Below the pieces are notes generated by a model. The model was given only the letters and a program-made list of their open reading frames with translations. It was not told the DNA's origin and did not search any database. Positions 61,801 to 64,000 of a DNA stretch of 64,000 bases are shown here, piece after piece. Each line of letters opens with the position of its first letter. Positions within the stretch are counted from its first letter, which is position 1. A program made the translations under genes and the position numbers. The stretch is taken from positions 17,593 to 81,592 of the forward strand of contig CAZXYS010000017.1 of assembly GCA_964645005.1 (NCBI GenBank), written 5' to 3'. This DNA is from CAZXYS01 sp964645005. Lineage in GTDB: Bacteria; Bacteroidota; Ignavibacteria; Kapaibacteriales; UBA2268.

Positions 61801-62215
61801 TTATTCATATTCTTCAATAATACCTCCCGTCAATCTCAATAACGTATGATAACTTTGGATCACATTAAAGACAGCCCGCTGATACCGGTAAGCAGCATTT
61901 TGATGGAGCTGCTGCACATCCCTGAAATTAAAGGAATTGATGGTACCGTTCCGGTATTTTTCCCTGGATATTTTCAGATTCAGTTCGGCTGCGTCCAGGT
62001 TTTCTTTATTATAAGACGATTGGACAGAGAGATATTCCGAACTATCTTCCAGGAATGCATTTTTTGCCTGCAACACTTCATAGGTTTGGGCGCTTCCAAT
62101 TTCTTTTCGATCTTGTGCACGTTGATACGGCATCTTCCAGCGGCAACGCCTGCCTCTCTTGTGCGTAAGCGCTTAAGGTTGTAATAGCGAACAATGCAAT
62201 AAGAAGTTTCTTCAT
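61801..62215 (-). pseudogene. tolC-like outer-membrane efflux gene with internal deletion
   Basis: Starts with an intact signal peptide (MKKLLIALFAITTLSAYAQE) and RQALPLEDAV, the normal opening of TolC-type proteins, and ends with EIGSAQTYEVLQAKNAFLED, LNLKISREKYRNGTINSF and VFNVIQSYHTLLRLTGGI, the normal TolC C-terminal helices. The two parts are in different frames and the roughly 300 residues between them are missing. It follows the RND pump gene on the same strand, so the pump has lost its cognate outer-membrane channel here. Confidence 0.8.
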
Positions 62216-62291
62216 AATTTTCAGTTTTTCTATTTTTTAATTCAGGCAGAATAACATGCAGCCTGATTGTAACCAGGCTGAGTGATTCTGC

Positions 62292-64000
62292 TTATTCACC
62301 CGATTCTCCTTTTTTAATATCTTCCTTTACCTGCTGATCTATTTTATGGTTAATAATGGCAGCTTCTACCGATTCAGGAGTGATATCCTTTTTTCCGAAT
62401 AATCTTTTGGTTTTTACCAGCAATTTATTCGAGACCAATATTTGAACCGGTAGAGTAAGCAGGATGAATAAGCCTCCAAACAGGACGCCGTAGGCTACAG
62501 AGATAGCCATTGGACTAAGGAAGCGAGCTTCCGGGCTGTCTTCCAGAATAAGCGGCATGAGCCCGGCAGTAGTGGTTAACGTAGTCAGAAGAATGGGACG
62601 AAATCTGGACTTAGCAGCTTCCACAGCAGACTGAAATGCCTTATAGCCTTCTATCAGTAATTGATTATATCTGGAGACAAAAATTACAGAATCGTTTATA
62701 ATGACCCCGGTAAGCCCCACCATTCCAAATACGCTGAACATGCAAAGGGGTTCATTATGGATGGAATGTCCCCAAATGGCTCCCAGGATGCCAAGTGGAA
62801 TGGACAATAAGACCATCATGCCCTGCCGGAGAGATTTAAAGTAGATAATGACAATGAGTACAATAATAAGAAATGCCATCCCGAAATATTTCACCAGGCT
62901 TTGTATTTGCTCTTGGGTATCCTTTTTTTGCCCCATGTGGATATAGGTGATTCCGGGGTATTTGTCCATAATACCGGGCAGTATGTTATTTTCCACTTCA
63001 TCGATTATTGGGGTTATCGAAGCTCGCGGGTCTTTCATGTAGGCATCCACACGGATCACCCGCCTGCCGTTGTAGCCGTTTATCTTACTAAGGGACCTGC
63101 CCATGGACAAATTCGCCACGGTTGAAAGGGGATAGTTCCCTTTCGTGGTATGTACCAGCATATTTTCCATTTGTCCGATGGTTTCCCTGTTTTTTTCCGG
63201 GTACCTGACATAAAACCATATTTCATCCTTTCCGTCCTGTATTCGCTGCGCCAGGGCGCCGTAATAGGCATCCCTAACCTGCCGCATTAATGATGCCTGC
63301 GTTAAGCCGAGAGTATGTGCTTTCGGTTTTAAACCGATCCTGATTTCCTGGCTTCCCAACTGACTGTTGTCAGTGATATTATAAAGAGCATCCATTCCGG
63401 AAAGCGCTTCTCTTAGTTCTTTTTTGGCTTTCTCCAGGGTATTCAGGTCATACCCCAGCAGCCCTATGGATACCGGAGCGCCAAAACGTTTGGCACGACC
63501 GCTGGAAGTACCCATTGCAAACTTGTAGGCTTCAGGGATTTGTCCGATTTTTTTAGTCAGCGCGTTTTGGATGGTCTTATCCGTAACGTTTGTTCCCTCC
63601 GGTGGATTTAAGAAAACCCGCATCACGCCGGCATACGTCCCGGTTTCTACGTTATTAAAAGCATTGCCCAAATTGATCTGGGTGGTTTTTACAAAAGGTT
63701 TGGATCGCTCATGTCTCTCCATCAGTTCCCGGTTGACTTCATAGAGTTTTTCCTCAACCCACAACAATTTTTCTTTGGTAAGTTCTTTGTTTGTGCCGGG
63801 TTTCAGCGCCAGGTCAAAATTGAACATTTCCGAAGGGCTTGGCGGAAAGAAAGTAAACGGGAGGTGCCCGCCGATAAGCAGTCCGCCGGTAATGATCATC
63901 AAACTGGTGACCACAATCAAAACAAGCCCTTTGGCTTTCAATATACCTCTTAAAGCAGGCATGTACAATTGATCTCTCAACAAAAAGAGGACCCGGTTTG
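62292..64000 (-). CDS. RND efflux pump (AcrB/HAE1 family), partial
   Basis: C-terminal part of a large inner-membrane RND transporter. The frame is open to the window edge (upstream residues NRVLFLLRDQLYMPALRG), so the N-terminal half lies outside. Visible: a periplasmic porter domain, then membrane helices with FGMAFLIIVLIVIIYFKSLR, FSVFGMVGLTGVIINDSVIF and RFRPILLTTLTTTAGLMPLI, all characteristic of RND helices 10-12. Proton-driven export of toxic organics or metals. The downstream tolC-like gene is broken. Confidence 0.9.
   Translation of the reverse strand, partial: NRVLFLLRDQLYMPALRGILKAKGLVLIVVTSLMIITGGLLIGGHLPFTFFPPSPSEMFNFDLALKPGTNKELTKEKLLWVEEKLYEVNRELMERHERSKPFVKTTQINLGNAFNNVETGTYAGVMRVFLNPPEGTNVTDKTIQNALTKKIGQIPEAYKFAMGTSSGRAKRFGAPVSIGLLGYDLNTLEKAKKELREALSGMDALYNITDNSQLGSQEIRIGLKPKAHTLGLTQASLMRQVRDAYYGALAQRIQDGKDEIWFYVRYPEKNRETIGQMENMLVHTTKGNYPLSTVANLSMGRSLSKINGYNGRRVIRVDAYMKDPRASITPIIDEVENNILPGIMDKYPGITYIHMGQKKDTQEQIQSLVKYFGMAFLIIVLIVIIYFKSLRQGMMVLLSIPLGILGAIWGHSIHNEPLCMFSVFGMVGLTGVIINDSVIFVSRYNQLLIEGYKAFQSAVEAAKSRFRPILLTTLTTTAGLMPLILEDSPEARFLSPMAISVAYGVLFGGLFILLTLPVQILVSNKLLVKTKRLFGKKDITPESVEAAIINHKIDQQVKEDIKKGESGE

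Overview
The window looks like chromosome from an anaerobic, Gram-negative bacterium of the Bacteroidota/Ignavibacteria side of the FCB group. The placement is inferred from an Omp28-type lipoprotein next to a matching outer-membrane barrel, many lipoproteins and outer-membrane proteins, low-to-moderate GC, AT-rich spacers and gene starts that often lack a Shine-Dalgarno. No rRNA, tRNA or CRISPR array was seen. A run of exactly 100 N (44611-44710) marks an assembly gap.

Layout. 0-24 kb is a mosaic: secreted and envelope proteins (G8-like lipoprotein, purple-acid-phosphatase-like lipoprotein, Omp28/barrel/TPR set), a MarR regulator, a nitroreductase, an EcoRV-type restriction-modification pair, a glycoside-hydrolase-like protein, a class V aminotransferase, a heptosyltransferase/pyruvyltransferase pair, a sodium:solute symporter, an IS1-family relic, an LhgO-like FAD enzyme, an amidase and a lipoprotein behind a Fur-box-like site. 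24-47 kb is an electron-transfer and sulfur-handling island. It holds a sigma-54 activator; DUF2173, a four-Cys mini-protein, DsrE, TusA, MvhD, two HdrA-type flavoproteins and a QmoC-like membrane subunit; two NifX-like proteins (one fused to DUF1847); a second sigma-54 activator; a universal stress protein; an Hmc/Dsr-like transmembrane complex whose NrfD subunit carries a fused hexaheme domain; a radical SAM enzyme; and an octaheme cytochrome with its cytochrome b. 47-64 kb holds decayed secreted-protein remnants, a third sigma-54 regulator with rhodanese, DnaJ-domain and LOG-family genes, three consecutive receiver-domain proteins, a BamA-like barrel, arginine decarboxylase SpeA, split ArsP-like permeases with a cupin, and an RND pump truncated by the window edge followed by a broken tolC.

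How the island may work (inference). TusA and DsrE would carry persulfide sulfur. The HdrA/MvhD/QmoC-like proteins would pass electrons between a soluble sulfur or thiol couple and the quinone pool. The HmcF/E/B/NrfD-cytochrome complex and the octaheme cytochrome/cytochrome b pair would link quinones to periplasmic hemes. No DsrAB, AprBA, Sat or HdrB gene is present, so the redox substrate is open. Both sigma-54 activators in the island share a Cys-containing PAS domain (C-x8-C-x3-C) and a GAFTDA loop. TTGCA-N4-TGCAA sites lie at the first regulator's own start and in tandem before the DUF2173 operon.

The most interesting candidate is a possible 3'-UTR small RNA. Just before the terminator of the Qmo-like operon, 16 nt (32485-32500) are perfectly complementary to the ribosome-binding site and start codon of the HmcF-like gene (37022-37037). 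This would couple the two complexes post-transcriptionally. The island is also studded with a roughly 165-bp MITE family (four copies) and REP-like palindromes.
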